Below are positions 1 to 10,141 of a DNA stretch of 64,000 bases, in pieces. The stretch is from Henningerozyma blattae CBS 6284 (Eukaryota > Ascomycota > Saccharomycetes > Saccharomycetales > Saccharomycetaceae). Position numbers and translations under genes: made by a program. Every line of letters begins with the position of its first letter. The first letter of the stretch is position 1. The stretch lies in contig NC_020187.1 of the NCBI RefSeq assembly GCF_000315915.1, positions 1,240,001 through 1,304,000 on the forward strand. Direction: 5' to 3'. The notes beneath the pieces are model-generated. The model did not search any database. It saw nothing but the letters and a program-made list of their open reading frames with translations, and had not been told where the DNA came from.

Positions 1-90
1 ATCCACCGGTGAAACTGATAATATAGGACTAGCACTATCAGTAAATGAACCTTCTGAAATGGATGGAGGACCAAGATTTTGAACTGCCAT
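1..90 (-). CDS. N-terminal 30 codons of a gene leaving the window; probable TOD6/DOT6
   Basis: An ATG at position 90 on the minus strand opens a frame that stays open to the window edge (30 codons, starting MAVQNLGPPSISEG). The visible part is serine- and proline-rich and has no recognisable domain. The identification is from gene order only: in S. cerevisiae YBL054W (TOD6) lies beside YBL055C in this relative orientation, and its duplicate is YER088C (DOT6). Tod6 and Dot6 are Myb-type repressors that bind the PAC element of ribosome-biogenesis genes. Support comes from the many PAC-like sites in the adjacent intergene. The Myb domain would lie outside the window, so the name is not confirmed. 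Confidence 0.45.
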   Translation of the reverse strand, partial: MAVQNLGPPSISEGSFTDSASPILSVSPVD

Positions 91-800
91 TTACCAACTA
101 TAAAACTTTTCCAGGAATATAAAAAAAAAGAAAGAAGAGATAAAAAATAACAATAGGAGAAAGGCCAAACAAAGCTAAGCAAAGTCGGGAAACAAAGTAA
201 AGAAACAAAGTAGAAAATTATTGTAAAGAGAAGAGGAACAAATCAAAGGAACTAAACAGATTTATCAACAATAAACAAACGAATATATGAACGACGAGGA
301 GTTTGACTCTATAGTGGTATGATTATGAGATTTTTCAACGTGGACGAGTAACTAGATAAAATAGGAGCAATGGGAAAATTTAGAACACTAATATAATGAA
401 AATGGTGTTTTAACTATTTATTTATTAGCTTGGATGATGAGTATTATCAAGCAAAACACTTTAAGTTTGAATATTGTATACTTTTAAAAAAGGCTTTGTT
501 GCGATTTGCGATGCCCTCCACCTTCTCATCGCCAGGCGATGTCCATTAAAATGCGATGAATTAACAGCTCATCGCATTTCGGATCTTGGGCGAGCTCATC
601 GAATTTTTTTTTGAATAATTTCTTCATTTGTTGACTACACGAACCACAAAAAGAAGTCTAATTATTGGATAGGAGTAAAGAAAAAAAATGCCGATATTAA
701 GCAATTGTTTGGTAAGACTATTCTTTATCGATTGGATTCAAGAGTCATAATACCTATATATAGGAGATATTAAAAGGAACCGATCAAGACCTAAAGTTTT
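91..800. other. Divergent intergenic region, 0.7 kb
   Basis: This is the shared upstream region of the gene leaving the window at position 1 and the first TatD-like gene. Apart from the PAC-like cluster I see purine-rich and A-rich stretches at 120-260 and no convincing coding frame or RNA gene. Confidence 0.6.
500..602. promoter_or_regulatory. Cluster of PAC-like elements (GCGATGAG / CTCATCGC)
   Basis: Within about 100 bases there are two perfect CTCATCGC sites (525-532 and 568-575), a GCGATGAA (553-560), a CTCATCGA followed by a T-run (595-602), and further GCGAT cores at 501, 508 and 536. PAC is the target of Tod6, Dot6 and related Myb factors in ribosome-biogenesis promoters. The cluster lies between the probable TOD6/DOT6 gene (minus) and the first TatD gene (plus), so it could serve either one. 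Confidence 0.7.
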
Positions 801-1988
801 ATGATGAGTGTATCTCGATATTATGATATCGCGGTTAATTTGACAGACCCTATGTTTAGGGGCATTTATAGAGGTAAACAACGCCATTCTAATGATATGC
901 AAAACGTTTTGAAACGTTGTTCTTTGGTAAACATCAAACAAATCTTGGTCACAGGTAGTTCGATAGTGGAAACGAAGGAGGCTATTGACATTTGTAAAAC
1001 TTATGGTAGTTTGGAATTGCCATTGTATTATACTATAGGGGTTCATCCATGCTGTGTAAATGAGTTTGGTAGAAATCTGCATGAAGATGAGACATTGAGA
1101 GTTACTATCGATTCACCTTCTAATAATGAGGATTATAATTCTAAAGTTTATATAGATGCTATTAATGATACAAAGTTTAGCCATGAAAAATTGAAAGAAT
1201 TATATAAATTAATGGAAGCACGTATTCAACTTGACCCGAAAAATTTCAGGGCTATAGGTGAGTTTGGGTTGGATTATGACAGATTAAATTATTCTTCTCA
1301 AGAGATGCAAAGAGTATTTTTTGAAGAACAATTAAAACTTGTTTGTATATTACATGAAAATAGTAAACTACAGAAGCCTATACCTTTATTCTTACACATG
1401 AGATCTGCATGCAGTGATTTTATAGACATCTTAAAACGATTTTTAAATGGATTCATAGATGAAAAGGATAGTTTCCAATTGAAATCCTTAATTAAGGCTC
1501 AAGAAAATGAATCAAACAAATTAAATTTCCAATATAAATTACCTCCAGATATGAAGTTTGTTGTTCATTCTTTTACAGATACAAAGGAAAATTTGAAAAA
1601 ACTTTTAAACTTATCTAAGAATTGTTATATTGGTTTAAACGGTGCTTCATTAAGAGACGAAACTAATATCGAATCAGCAAAAGAGCTTCCAATCAATAGA
1701 ATGTTGATTGAGACAGATGCTCCATGGTGTGATATTCGTAAAACTCACCAATCATACCCCTATCTTTTGAACTCTGGATATAAATCACCATTCACTATGG
1801 TCAAGAAGGAAAAATTTGACAAAATATTGGATTCAGATGAGAAAAAAGAATTAACAATGATAAAGGAGAGAAATGAACCTTGTAGTATAGTTCAAGTAGC
1901 TCATGTCCTTTCGGATTTGAAAAATATACCAGTAGAAGAATTGGCTGAATCTGTTTATAAGACATCATGTGAGGTTTATGGAGAATAA
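801..1988 (+). CDS. TatD-family deoxyribonuclease, YBL055C-type, copy 1
   Basis: A 395-residue member of the TatD metal-dependent nuclease family, closest in form to S. cerevisiae YBL055C and metazoan TATDN1, a 3'-5' exonuclease/endonuclease linked to DNA breakdown in cell death. Visible motifs in order are AVNLTDPMFRGIY (residues 11-23, the eukaryotic replacement of the bacterial metal-binding DxHxH), IGVHPC (79-84), GEFGLDYD (about 153-160, with the metal-ligand glutamate), LFLHMR, HSF and LIETDAPWC (about 302-310, with the conserved aspartate). The protein is full length and the active-site motifs look intact. Two consecutive ATGs (MMS) could start it. A second gene of the same family follows 614 bases downstream in the same direction. 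The flanking genes match the S. cerevisiae YBL054W-YBL056W order. Confidence 0.9.
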   Translation: MMSVSRYYDIAVNLTDPMFRGIYRGKQRHSNDMQNVLKRCSLVNIKQILVTGSSIVETKEAIDICKTYGSLELPLYYTIGVHPCCVNEFGRNLHEDETLRVTIDSPSNNEDYNSKVYIDAINDTKFSHEKLKELYKLMEARIQLDPKNFRAIGEFGLDYDRLNYSSQEMQRVFFEEQLKLVCILHENSKLQKPIPLFLHMRSACSDFIDILKRFLNGFIDEKDSFQLKSLIKAQENESNKLNFQYKLPPDMKFVVHSFTDTKENLKKLLNLSKNCYIGLNGASLRDETNIESAKELPINRMLIETDAPWCDIRKTHQSYPYLLNSGYKSPFTMVKKEKFDKILDSDEKKELTMIKERNEPCSIVQVAHVLSDLKNIPVEELAESVYKTSCEVYGE

Positions 1989-2602
1989 CTTATTTAACTT
2001 ATAAATATATAGTAAAAAACGAATTATTTAAAACCAACTTACCTAATCTAGGTATTTTTTTTTTCTTCTTATAGAACTACTTTTAATATTAACTAACTAG
2101 TTTACTAGTTTATTAGTTTTACAATAACGTATTTTTACAAACGTGACTGACCCGTTTTCTATTATTTTTTAGCATGGTGTTAAATTCATCTATTACGCTT
2201 TTTCTATTATTGTATTATTACTTTTCGATGCTCTTTCTTAACTAATCATAGTTCTCGGAAACCGAAGCCCGAAATATAATTAAACCAATTAGGAAATTAA
2301 TGTTATTGAATTATTTATATAAAATTTAGATTTATTGAACTTCGATAATGCTATGGGTTGAAATACATACATTTTCTTAACCTAATTTGATATTTTTGTT
2401 TTTAAAAATACTGGAAAAAAAAAATAGGAAAAAATAAAAATAATGAAGCAATAAGAAGCATAAATGATAGTGTAACGGTCAGTATTATTTAGATATATAA
2501 ATAGCCATGTAATATTCTAATACAACTGTTTCTATATATTATTTATTTAATGAATATTCTAAAAAGAAAAAGTAAAAAATAATAGCAGGTAAAGTCATCA
2601 GA
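1989..2602 (+). other. Intergenic region between the two TatD copies
   Basis: This AT-rich spacer of 0.6 kb holds the 3' end of copy 1 and the promoter of copy 2. A TATATAAATA-type TATA box is visible near 2494-2503. I see no other gene in it. Confidence 0.5.
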
Positions 2603-3787
2603 ATGATTAAAGCATTGAAAATTAAACCAAAATATTATGATATCGCTTATAATTTAACTGATATGAGATTTAAAGGTATCTACAGAGGGAAAAAGCATCA
2701 TGAAAATGATACTAAGCATGTCTTGTATCGTGCAATTAATTCTAATGTAAAACGCTTGTTGGCTACAGGTGCATCGATATACGAATCAAAAGAAGTTATT
2801 GAATATTGTAAAAAATTTGAATTGCCAGATTACCCTTTATATTATACAATTGGTGTCCATCCTTGTTGTGTTAATGAATTTGGTAGGATCCTTGATGAAA
2901 AATATAGTATGTCTACATTATATACGCCATCCGATGATGAACCTTATAATTTAAAAGTTTATAATGATACTATAGAAAATCCAAGTTTTGCTCAGGCAAA
3001 ATTACTTGAGTTATATCAATTATGGGAATTGCAATTAAAGAATGATCCAAAAAATTTTAGAGCTCTTGGGGAATTTGGTTTAGATTATGATAAATTTAAT
3101 TTTTCAAATAAAGAAATGCAAAAATTATTTTTTCAAGAACAATTGAAATTGGTTTGCTTATTTTATGAAAATCATTTTGAATTCTTAGAAAAAAATCCAA
3201 TTGGCTTATTTTTACATATGAGAATTGCAAGTGATGATTTTGTTGAAATTTTTAAAAAATTTATTGATGGATTTAACACTTCGAACGATATATTCAAGTT
3301 AAAGGAGATCATTCCGTCAACAAATCCAGGTTATTATAAGTTACCTTCGTTTGTTAAATTTGTAGCTCATTCTTTTAGTGATGATTCAAATGCTTTGAAA
3401 AAATTATTAAATGTTTCACCAAAGATGTATATTGGTTTAAATGGTGCGTCATTACAAAATGAATCCAATTTACTTGCCATTAGAGATACTTTACCAATTG
3501 AAAGAATAATTTTAGAGACAGATGCACCTTGGTGTGAAATTAAAAAAAAATCAGACTGCTTTAAATACTTAGTTGATGCGCCATCTATACCATATAAATC
3601 AGTCAAATATGATAAACTTGATAAAATTACTGATGATTCAATTAAAAACCTTACGATGATTAAAGATAGAAATGAACCATGCAACATCTCTCAAGTTGCC
3701 ATTATAATTGCCAAATTGAAAAATATGGAACTAAATGATTTGATAGAAATAGTTTGGAATTCAACTTGTGCTGTTTATGGTGAATGA
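2603..3787 (+). CDS. TatD-family deoxyribonuclease, YBL055C-type, copy 2
   Basis: A 394-residue paralogue of the preceding gene with the same motif series: YNLTDMRFKGIYRGKK near the N-terminus, IGVHPCC, GEFGLDYD, LFLHMR, HSF, IGLNGASLQ and ILETDAPWC. By eye the proteins are clearly homologous over their whole length but differ at many positions and at most synonymous sites, so the tandem duplication is not recent and both copies appear to be under constraint. S. cerevisiae has a single gene here. This copy is more AT-rich than copy 1. All expected active-site residues are present, so I infer two active enzymes, possibly with divided roles or localisation. Confidence 0.9.
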   Translation: MIKALKIKPKYYDIAYNLTDMRFKGIYRGKKHHENDTKHVLYRAINSNVKRLLATGASIYESKEVIEYCKKFELPDYPLYYTIGVHPCCVNEFGRILDEKYSMSTLYTPSDDEPYNLKVYNDTIENPSFAQAKLLELYQLWELQLKNDPKNFRALGEFGLDYDKFNFSNKEMQKLFFQEQLKLVCLFYENHFEFLEKNPIGLFLHMRIASDDFVEIFKKFIDGFNTSNDIFKLKEIIPSTNPGYYKLPSFVKFVAHSFSDDSNALKKLLNVSPKMYIGLNGASLQNESNLLAIRDTLPIERIILETDAPWCEIKKKSDCFKYLVDAPSIPYKSVKYDKLDKITDDSIKNLTMIKDRNEPCNISQVAIIIAKLKNMELNDLIEIVWNSTCAVYGE

Positions 3788-4991
3788 AATTACTTAATTT
3801 CTTATAAATAATTATATATATATATATATAGTCATAATTATATAGTTAGTAAAAGTAATTAAAGTAGTTACTTNNNNNNNNNNNNNNNNNNNNNNNNNNN
3901 NNNNNNNNNNNNNNNNNNNNNNNNNNNNNNNNNNNNNNNNNNNNNNNNNNNNNNNNNNNNNNNNNNNNNNNNNATATATATATATATATTTTAATACAGA
4001 TAAAATGAGTGTCAATAAGAATAAAGTGTGTTTAATGTATTTGTATAATATTTGCCAAGTGTTTGCTTGTATACAGTTTTTTAGGAATTTCTTTTTATTT
4101 AAATGAAAGAATAGAAAGAAAATAATTCTAATAAGAAGATATTGAATTTAAATAATCGTAAAAAAAAGTAATTTATAATTATAAATGAAATGTAATTAGT
4201 CGTAAAAAAATTATACTATTCAACGAAATTGTTCATTGAATTGTAATGAAAAAATAAAAATAGTATAGTATAATATAATAAAAATAGAGTAGAATATAAT
4301 ATGATATAATATAATATAAGAAGTTTTGATATGAAATAATAGTGTGAGAAAAATAGTATAATTATAGTAATAGAAATAATTAAGGTAATAAAAATAAAAT
4401 AAAATAATAGTACTAATAATTAATAAAAGAATTACAATAATAGTATAGTAGTAATAATGATTGCCACATTGGTACAATGAGATACTTTCTAAAAAAATAA
4501 AAAACGTAACAAGAAAATTAGAAGAAAAGTAAAGAAGGTAGGAAAAGTGTAATAGAGATTCCACACAGATCAAATTAGATTATTATTTTACAGGATGTGA
4601 AGTTCATGACGATGGGTTTCTTCTCCTTAATTTTTTTGAGACTTATGATTCTTTCTTCTCTTTATAATTCGTTTTCCTTATTTGAAGTTGTTTAAAACTC
4701 AATAGAGAAAAAGAAAAAAAAAAGAAAAATCAATAGTTGTAAAGATCCGTATCTTGCTTCCTGTAACTTTGCTAGCCAGGTATTCGAATAGAATAGGATA
4801 ATGAAATGTAAAGGGGTAAATAAAACAAATATAAAATTAAAGGAAAATGCACTTGGAAAAAAATAAACAAAATACTAAAAAAAAAAACTGATAGGATGGT
4901 ATGCGTATATTGAAATTTACCTTATTAATAAGCTGAATACCTTCTCTAACTTTCTTTTCTTTTTTTTCTTCAATAAAGCTCTATCATCTTT
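3788..4991. other. AT-rich intergenic region with gap and simple repeats
   Basis: This 1.2 kb region lies between convergent TatD copy 2 and the PTC gene. It holds the N gap and a low-complexity tract at about 4240-4450 of short TAATA/TATAG variants. Open frames here are made of Y, I, F and L codons and look like composition artefacts. No RNA gene was recognised. Confidence 0.6.
3874..3973. other. Assembly gap of 100 N
   Basis: Exactly 100 N, the usual placeholder for a gap of unknown size. It is flanked by TA dinucleotide repeats on both sides (about 3818-3830 and 3974-3989), so the break probably lies in a longer microsatellite that could not be assembled. Confidence 0.95.
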
Positions 4992-6515
4992 CTATTTCTT
5001 TGATGTACTGTCATCATTAGAAATTTCTTCAATTTTGACATCATTAGAAACTTCTTCAATCTTGACATCATCAGTAACATCTTCTATTTTTGAATCTCCA
5101 TCTTCATCTTCTTCGATTATTTGTTTTTTACCAACACTAGAACTTGAATTTTCAGTTTCGTGTATGTCACGATTACCACCACTTAAAGAAGCTAACATTT
5201 CATTCAAAGCAGCACCATGAATAAAAGATTGGTCGTTTGGACCTTGACTAATTTGAATACCGCCAGCACCTAAAAGAGCTTCAAGAGAGAACAAATCAAC
5301 TGGGCCACCACCATTTCTAGCAGTAACACCACCAGTTGATCTAGACTTATTGCCACGTTTGTTACCATTTTCAGATCCTGCAGCATCATCATCGGTTTCA
5401 TCAATATCCATGTCATCATTATGATTAATTTTTTTAGTAGTTATAGCGAAAATATCATCATTTGGAAATGCAAAAGATGGATAAATTTTCTTTCTTCTTT
5501 CTTCAAAAGAAATATCTTGGTTAGTTTTATTGGTTTTATTTGTTGAATTCTTATTCTTATTCCTTATTCTTGAGGACCATTCTTCAATGGATTCCCCATC
5601 TTTTAAAAGAGCTACAATTACTATACTCATATTATCACAACCAATACCGGTACCTGCAGTAGTAGGAGAACAACAAACATCAATAATCTTGGAGGAAATT
5701 TCATTCAAGTTCATAGTTGTATTGTTGATAGCGTAATGAATGATATCAACACAATCTTGTGAAGATAAACAATCCCAAATACCATCACAAGCTAGAATAA
5801 CAAATTCATCATTTTTATAATCTAATTCGTGCTTGATGATATCTGGTACACATGTAACTATCTGTTCATATGGTGATAAGTCATTATTTAATTTAAATTC
5901 AAAATCACCAATAGCTCTTGAAAGAGCTAAATTACCATTGACACGGTCCATTTCTACAAACCCCTTAGCAGCAACAATACGAGATTTTTCACTTGCCAGA
6001 GTTGGCTTATGATCAAATGATAAAGCCTTGGCAATACCGTTGGAACTTAATACTGTTCTTGAATCACCTGAATTAGCACAGATAATTGAATTTTGTAATT
6101 TAGAGATTAAAAGAGTGGTTGCAGTACAACCACTGTGATCATTCTTTAAAATTGGATCTTTTAATAATTCTTCATCTAATGCCAAAAAAGTATCGATCAT
6201 AGCTTGTTCGTAATTCCCTTTTTTGAAATTTTCTTGCTCTCTCAATACACGAACGTTATTGTCACCACAATATTGAGCTACACCTGAACCACCATGACCA
6301 TCAAACACACTATAATAAGCCAGATGATCTTTCTCAGAATCGTCCTTGGTAGCTTCTTTGTCATCTCCAGTATTGGAAATATTCAATTCCACAATATGGG
6401 AATCTTCCATGGACATACGCCAACCTTGCATGGCACATAACCCAAATGCTGTTAGAATATCATTCCCAGAATGATGTTCTTTATCGATGATAGGATTAGA
6501 TAGAATTTGACCCAT
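4992..6515 (-). CDS. PTC3: Type 2C protein phosphatase, PTC2/PTC3 orthologue
   Basis: A 507-residue PP2C serine/threonine phosphatase. The N-terminus MGQILSNP is the Ptc2/3/4 type with a possible myristoylation glycine. [19 protein letters not shown] (about residue 70), CANSGDSR (about 147), the DGIWDCL motif and DNMSIVIV (about 292) supply the metal-binding aspartates. The catalytic domain ends near residue 310. The rest is acidic and low-complexity, with a short degenerate repeat built on DVKIEE/SND near the C-terminus, and is longer than in the 464-468 residue S. cerevisiae proteins. Ptc2 and Ptc3 dephosphorylate Hog1, Rad53 and Cdc28. S. cerevisiae has the pair YER089C/YBL056W and gene order fits both, so the symbol stands for the common ancestor. 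A CRE site lies 182 bases upstream. Confidence 0.93.
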   Translation of the reverse strand: MGQILSNPIIDKEHHSGNDILTAFGLCAMQGWRMSMEDSHIVELNISNTGDDKEATKDDSEKDHLAYYSVFDGHGGSGVAQYCGDNNVRVLREQENFKKGNYEQAMIDTFLALDEELLKDPILKNDHSGCTATTLLISKLQNSIICANSGDSRTVLSSNGIAKALSFDHKPTLASEKSRIVAAKGFVEMDRVNGNLALSRAIGDFEFKLNNDLSPYEQIVTCVPDIIKHELDYKNDEFVILACDGIWDCLSSQDCVDIIHYAINNTTMNLNEISSKIIDVCCSPTTAGTGIGCDNMSIVIVALLKDGESIEEWSSRIRNKNKNSTNKTNKTNQDISFEERRKKIYPSFAFPNDDIFAITTKKINHNDDMDIDETDDDAAGSENGNKRGNKSRSTGGVTARNGGGPVDLFSLEALLGAGGIQISQGPNDQSFIHGAALNEMLASLSGGNRDIHETENSSSSVGKKQIIEEDEDGDSKIEDVTDDVKIEEVSNDVKIEEISNDDSTSKK

Positions 6516-7346
6516 TTTAAACTAATATAATTGAAAAATATTGTAGGAAAACTATTGAGATTCTTTATGTTTTTTATAGTTAATTGGTAAAAAGTATATA
6601 TTACTTTATATCCTATGGTTATAGTTTACTCAATTCACCTAATTTATATGCTTGTGTATGTAAGTCCAATTGCAGTTAAGAGGATCCCTATTTGAATGAC
6701 GTCAATGTGTTGTATATTACTTATAAAAAATAATTGGAATCTACAAATATTCTAGTCCTTGATGATGTGATTTGACCACTAGATTGTATAAACTTTGTAT
6801 TTACTTTGGTTTGTTATTTGCTAGTTGGTCTTCCATTTCTTGGCTTTCGTTTTCTCGTTTTTCGTTTTTCTTCCCTTGCTACTAAAATAAAATAGAATAA
6901 CATACACCAATTGAAAACTAAGCGGAGAATTTCGCTGAGAAAATATCAACGCTGATAGAGCGAAGACGGCGACGCAATGTAATAGTTTATGACATCTCGA
7001 TATACTGTCACATGAATATTGGTAACGAGTTAGTGGTTAGCAGAATTGTGAACGCATTTATGGCCAATATATTATCTAAGTAGCTTGAGAATATGGTTCG
7101 TTTTGACAGATGATTCCTAATCCAATATCTATATATATTTTGCATGCAGACGTCTGTTACGAAAGTTTGAAAAAATATATCTAAATTTTGGAGCACTTTT
7201 ATAATATGCTATTTATAAAATTAAATATTTAATAGTAAGGCACTTTATTTAAGTGAGTATGTATTTATTGTATAGGCAACGGTAAATATTTAAAAAAAAA
7301 AATTTTAATCTTGATTTGTGACGATAACGTAATGTCAGTCTGTAAT
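6516..7346. other. Intergenic region between PTC3 and SHP1
   Basis: This 0.8 kb region holds the PTC promoter with its CRE site and the SHP1 3' end. S. cerevisiae has PTH2 (YBL057C) between these two genes; no remnant of it is visible here. Confidence 0.55.
6697..6704. promoter_or_regulatory. Perfect CRE palindrome TGACGTCA upstream of PTC3
   Basis: TGACGTCA lies 182 bases before the PTC start codon. This is the binding site of the ATF/CREB bZIP factors; in yeast the osmotic-stress factor Sko1 uses it. Its presence suggests, but does not show, stress-regulated expression of the phosphatase. Confidence 0.6.
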
Positions 7347-8633
7347 TCATACCCATCTTTGAACAACGACAGAGTTAGCTAGATTGGCCACTTTTAAGGT
7401 GGTTGAATCCTTTGCAATAGGTTTCACAGGGAATGATGTGTTTAATGTGAAAGTTCTATTGTCATCTGTGTTGTCTTCCACATAATCATATAATGACTCA
7501 ACAGTATCACTACTATTACAACGATATAATTCCTTCTTACCATTTGAATATCTAATCTGAATGGCAATATCATATTTCTTTTCGTCTTCTTTCTTTTTTT
7601 CATCAGGCTTTGAAGCTTCATTGGCCAAATTACTACTTTGAGTATTTATTAATTTAACTTTACTATCACCTGGGACAGGAGAACCCAATCTTTGACCTTC
7701 ACCGGAAAACCCTCCCAGTTGTCTCTTTGGTGGTTTATATTCTTCGTCTAACTTCTTAAACACATTTACATTTACTTCTTGACCAAATTCTACATCTAAT
7801 AGTTTTAATGGCGCCCTACCTTGATTTAGTTCACTTAAATAAAAACTATTAGAAGGATCATCATATCTATATAATTTACTGTCACCTACTTGGAACCCAT
7901 CTTTCCAAAAGGTAATCTCTCTGGTTACCTTTTTAGGTTTTCCAGTAGATGTATTTCCATTATCTTCTATTATTTGGTCTTGTGCATCCAATGATGACCC
8001 TAATCTGTAACCTTTTCCAGCAAATGATTCTACTTTTTCATCTTCGTTATCATCTACACCAAATCCAGTCCCCTCCTCATCACTAAATCCACCATTGGCC
8101 AATTGTTGACCACCTCTTTTTGCTTTTTCTAATAAATCTCTTAATAAAGAACTTGGATTACGTTCACTTGGGTTTGGATCAGCAATTTCTAAACCAGAAG
8201 TTTCACCACCAGCGAATGTAGTTCTTTGTTTGTGCTCATCTTCTTCTTTATCAGCTTTGCCTCTGACCATATCTGAGAAACTCATGAATCTAGAATTACT
8301 ATTACTGTTTGTTAAACTTCCACCTCTACTGGAAATACTATTAGTATTTCTTTGGCCTAGTCCACCAAATTGTGATGTGGAGCTTGATCTAGAACTACCA
8401 AAGGATTCATTTGCACCTCTATTGCCGCCTAACTCAGGTCTAACATTGGTGAGATTATTAGTTTCAGGGTTCATAAATGGTGAGTTTGCCTTGTTGCTCT
8501 CATTATCTAATCGATCAGCATAAAAGGCATTAACAGCAGTATCAATTTCTTTATAGTCATTTAAATATTGTTGTGCTACTGAAATTGACGAATTGGTCAA
8601 TTCCATAAATTTTTGAATCTTATCATCAGACAT
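7347..8633 (-). CDS. SHP1: SHP1, p47-type UBX cofactor of Cdc48
   Basis: A 428-residue adaptor of the Cdc48/p97 ATPase. An N-terminal UBA domain (about 1-45, starting MSDDKIQKFMELTNSS) binds ubiquitin. A low-complexity linker follows, then an SEP domain (from about 236, with ITFWKDGFQVGD) and a GEGQRLGSPVPG motif. The C-terminal UBX domain (about 350-428) has the FPVKPI loop that inserts into the Cdc48 N-domain. Shp1 acts in proteasomal degradation, autophagy and Glc7 phosphatase regulation. Length matches S. cerevisiae Shp1 (423). The gene order PTC3-SHP1 matches YBL056W-YBL058W with PTH2 missing. Confidence 0.96.
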   Translation of the reverse strand: MSDDKIQKFMELTNSSISVAQQYLNDYKEIDTAVNAFYADRLDNESNKANSPFMNPETNNLTNVRPELGGNRGANESFGSSRSSSTSQFGGLGQRNTNSISSRGGSLTNSNSNSRFMSFSDMVRGKADKEEDEHKQRTTFAGGETSGLEIADPNPSERNPSSLLRDLLEKAKRGGQQLANGGFSDEEGTGFGVDDNEDEKVESFAGKGYRLGSSLDAQDQIIEDNGNTSTGKPKKVTREITFWKDGFQVGDSKLYRYDDPSNSFYLSELNQGRAPLKLLDVEFGQEVNVNVFKKLDEEYKPPKRQLGGFSGEGQRLGSPVPGDSKVKLINTQSSNLANEASKPDEKKKEDEKKYDIAIQIRYSNGKKELYRCNSSDTVESLYDYVEDNTDDNRTFTLNTSFPVKPIAKDSTTLKVANLANSVVVQRWV

Positions 8634-9499
8634 ATTTGATTATGACTACTTGTTTGTTTTTATTTAAATGATGATATTATTCTTGTTGTTATTACTATTA
8701 ATATTTGATCACTATGAACCAGGTAGGTCGAACACTTTGAAGACTGTCTTATATGGTAATAGATAACGGTATAAAATGCGGAACTCGGTTATAAATATTT
8801 TACTATTTTTTAACTGATCAAAAAAGTATCTGGTCATCTATCGAATGCATATGCCATAACAATATCACTAAAAAAATATACAAAAATTCAATATTCGATG
8901 TCCATTCATCAATATTCACTTTCGGTTTTGACCCTTTGTTGCCACTCCGAAAATATGTCAAATATTAGCCGGGTAAGGGGTGCTATATCATTAAATTAAT
9001 CAAAACATTTTAAAAAACTATTATCGTTATAATTAACAAAAAAATTTAATATGATGGATTTGTCTTTATCAACAATTTTATATACTTCTCCATGGTAATG
9101 GTTCTATTGTAGTTTTTTTTTTTCATATTTCGGAAAACATTAGCCATAGATATAACTAACCTTACCTAAATTTTAAGCAAGAATTGATATTATTACAAAT
9201 TATTGAGATCACAAGTATATAGACTATAATTTTCTTATAAAATTATTATTTTAATATTTATTTTATTTTATTTTATTGTATTTTATTTTTTTTTTATATT
9301 TAAATTTGTATATTTATTGACATCAAGAGACTCCCCAATATCAATAATTTGAAAGACACGGAGATTTATTATTTTAATATTTATTAATACCATTAAGAAA
9401 TCCCGACTCTAATTTAGACGGTGATTAAAATGATAAAAAAAAATACTATAAAATATAAAAATAAGATACTAATCCATGGAAGTGTGAATACAACAATCA
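8634..9499. other. Divergent intergenic region SHP1 / IES5
   Basis: This 0.87 kb region contains a Reb1-type site (8969-8976), a CDEIII-like 19-mer on the minus strand (9121-9139) and ATTTT-rich low-complexity sequence at 9240-9300. No coding frame was recognised. Confidence 0.55.
8969..8976 (+). promoter_or_regulatory. Reb1-type site CCGGGTAA
   Basis: CCGGGTAA is the consensus of the general regulatory factor Reb1, which clears nucleosomes at promoters. It lies 336 bases upstream of SHP1 in the divergent SHP1-IES5 intergene. Confidence 0.55.
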
Positions 9500-9997
9500 A
9501 TGTCAACAGATAATATTAATATTCAAGAAACGTTGAAAGAACAAAGAAAATTATTATCAAAAAATGAAGAATTAATTAAACAAGAAAATGCTTTACAGAG
9601 AGAATATACAGTGATGTTGAGGAAATTGGTCTCTATTTCCAATGTACTAAATGATCTACAAATAGATGAGACCAAACATTTTGAAAATAGTAATAAAGAA
9701 AGTGTTGATACGACATCTAATATAAAGGATAGCACATTACCGAACCTGAAAAATGTTTCTAATGATACTACTATAAACACTAATGATAATAAAATACCAT
9801 CTTTAATACCCAATAAATTGTTAGAAAGTGTATCTGATTTAAATTGGTATAATGATCAAATTAAATATATAAGAAGTTTAGAGGATAAAAACTCTGAAAT
9901 GGAATTTGATATACCTGAAGCATTGGACAATGCTTGGAAAATATATAAAGAAACCCCATTGTATTATAATGAAGGGGTCACATATGACAGTAATTAA
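9500..9997 (+). CDS. IES5: Probable IES5, INO80 chromatin-remodelling subunit
   Basis: A 165-residue acidic protein with a predicted N-terminal coiled coil (residues 1-55, rich in E, K, L and Q). An asparagine- and serine-rich middle follows, then a conserved-looking tail with DLNWYNDQIKYIRSLED. No catalytic domain is visible. The name comes mainly from position and strand: in S. cerevisiae YER092W (IES5, 125 residues) converges on YER093C (TSC11), exactly as here with a 144-base spacer. Ies5 is a small fungal-specific subunit of the INO80 complex in the nucleus. Sequence similarity is too weak for me to confirm by eye, so another small coiled-coil protein remains possible. Confidence 0.6.
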   Translation: MSTDNINIQETLKEQRKLLSKNEELIKQENALQREYTVMLRKLVSISNVLNDLQIDETKHFENSNKESVDTTSNIKDSTLPNLKNVSNDTTINTNDNKIPSLIPNKLLESVSDLNWYNDQIKYIRSLEDKNSEMEFDIPEALDNAWKIYKETPLYYNEGVTYDSN

Positions 9998-10141
9998 TGA
10001 TATGCGGACCTCTATTTTTGGTATATATAGCTTGTACATATAGATGTCTCCCAGATAATTGTACACTAGAAAATTTAAGAATATATATATATATAAAATC
10101 TATATTAACAACTAATTGCCTATAAATGTATTTGTGTATAA

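Noticed and set aside
3845..3851. GTTAGTA (reverse TACTAAC) near the N gap
   Set aside because: No 5' or 3' splice partner and no adjacent minus-strand gene.
4220..4573. 117-codon minus-strand frame
   Set aside because: Composed almost only of Y, I, L, F, S and T from an AT-rich repeat tract; it has no homology signature.
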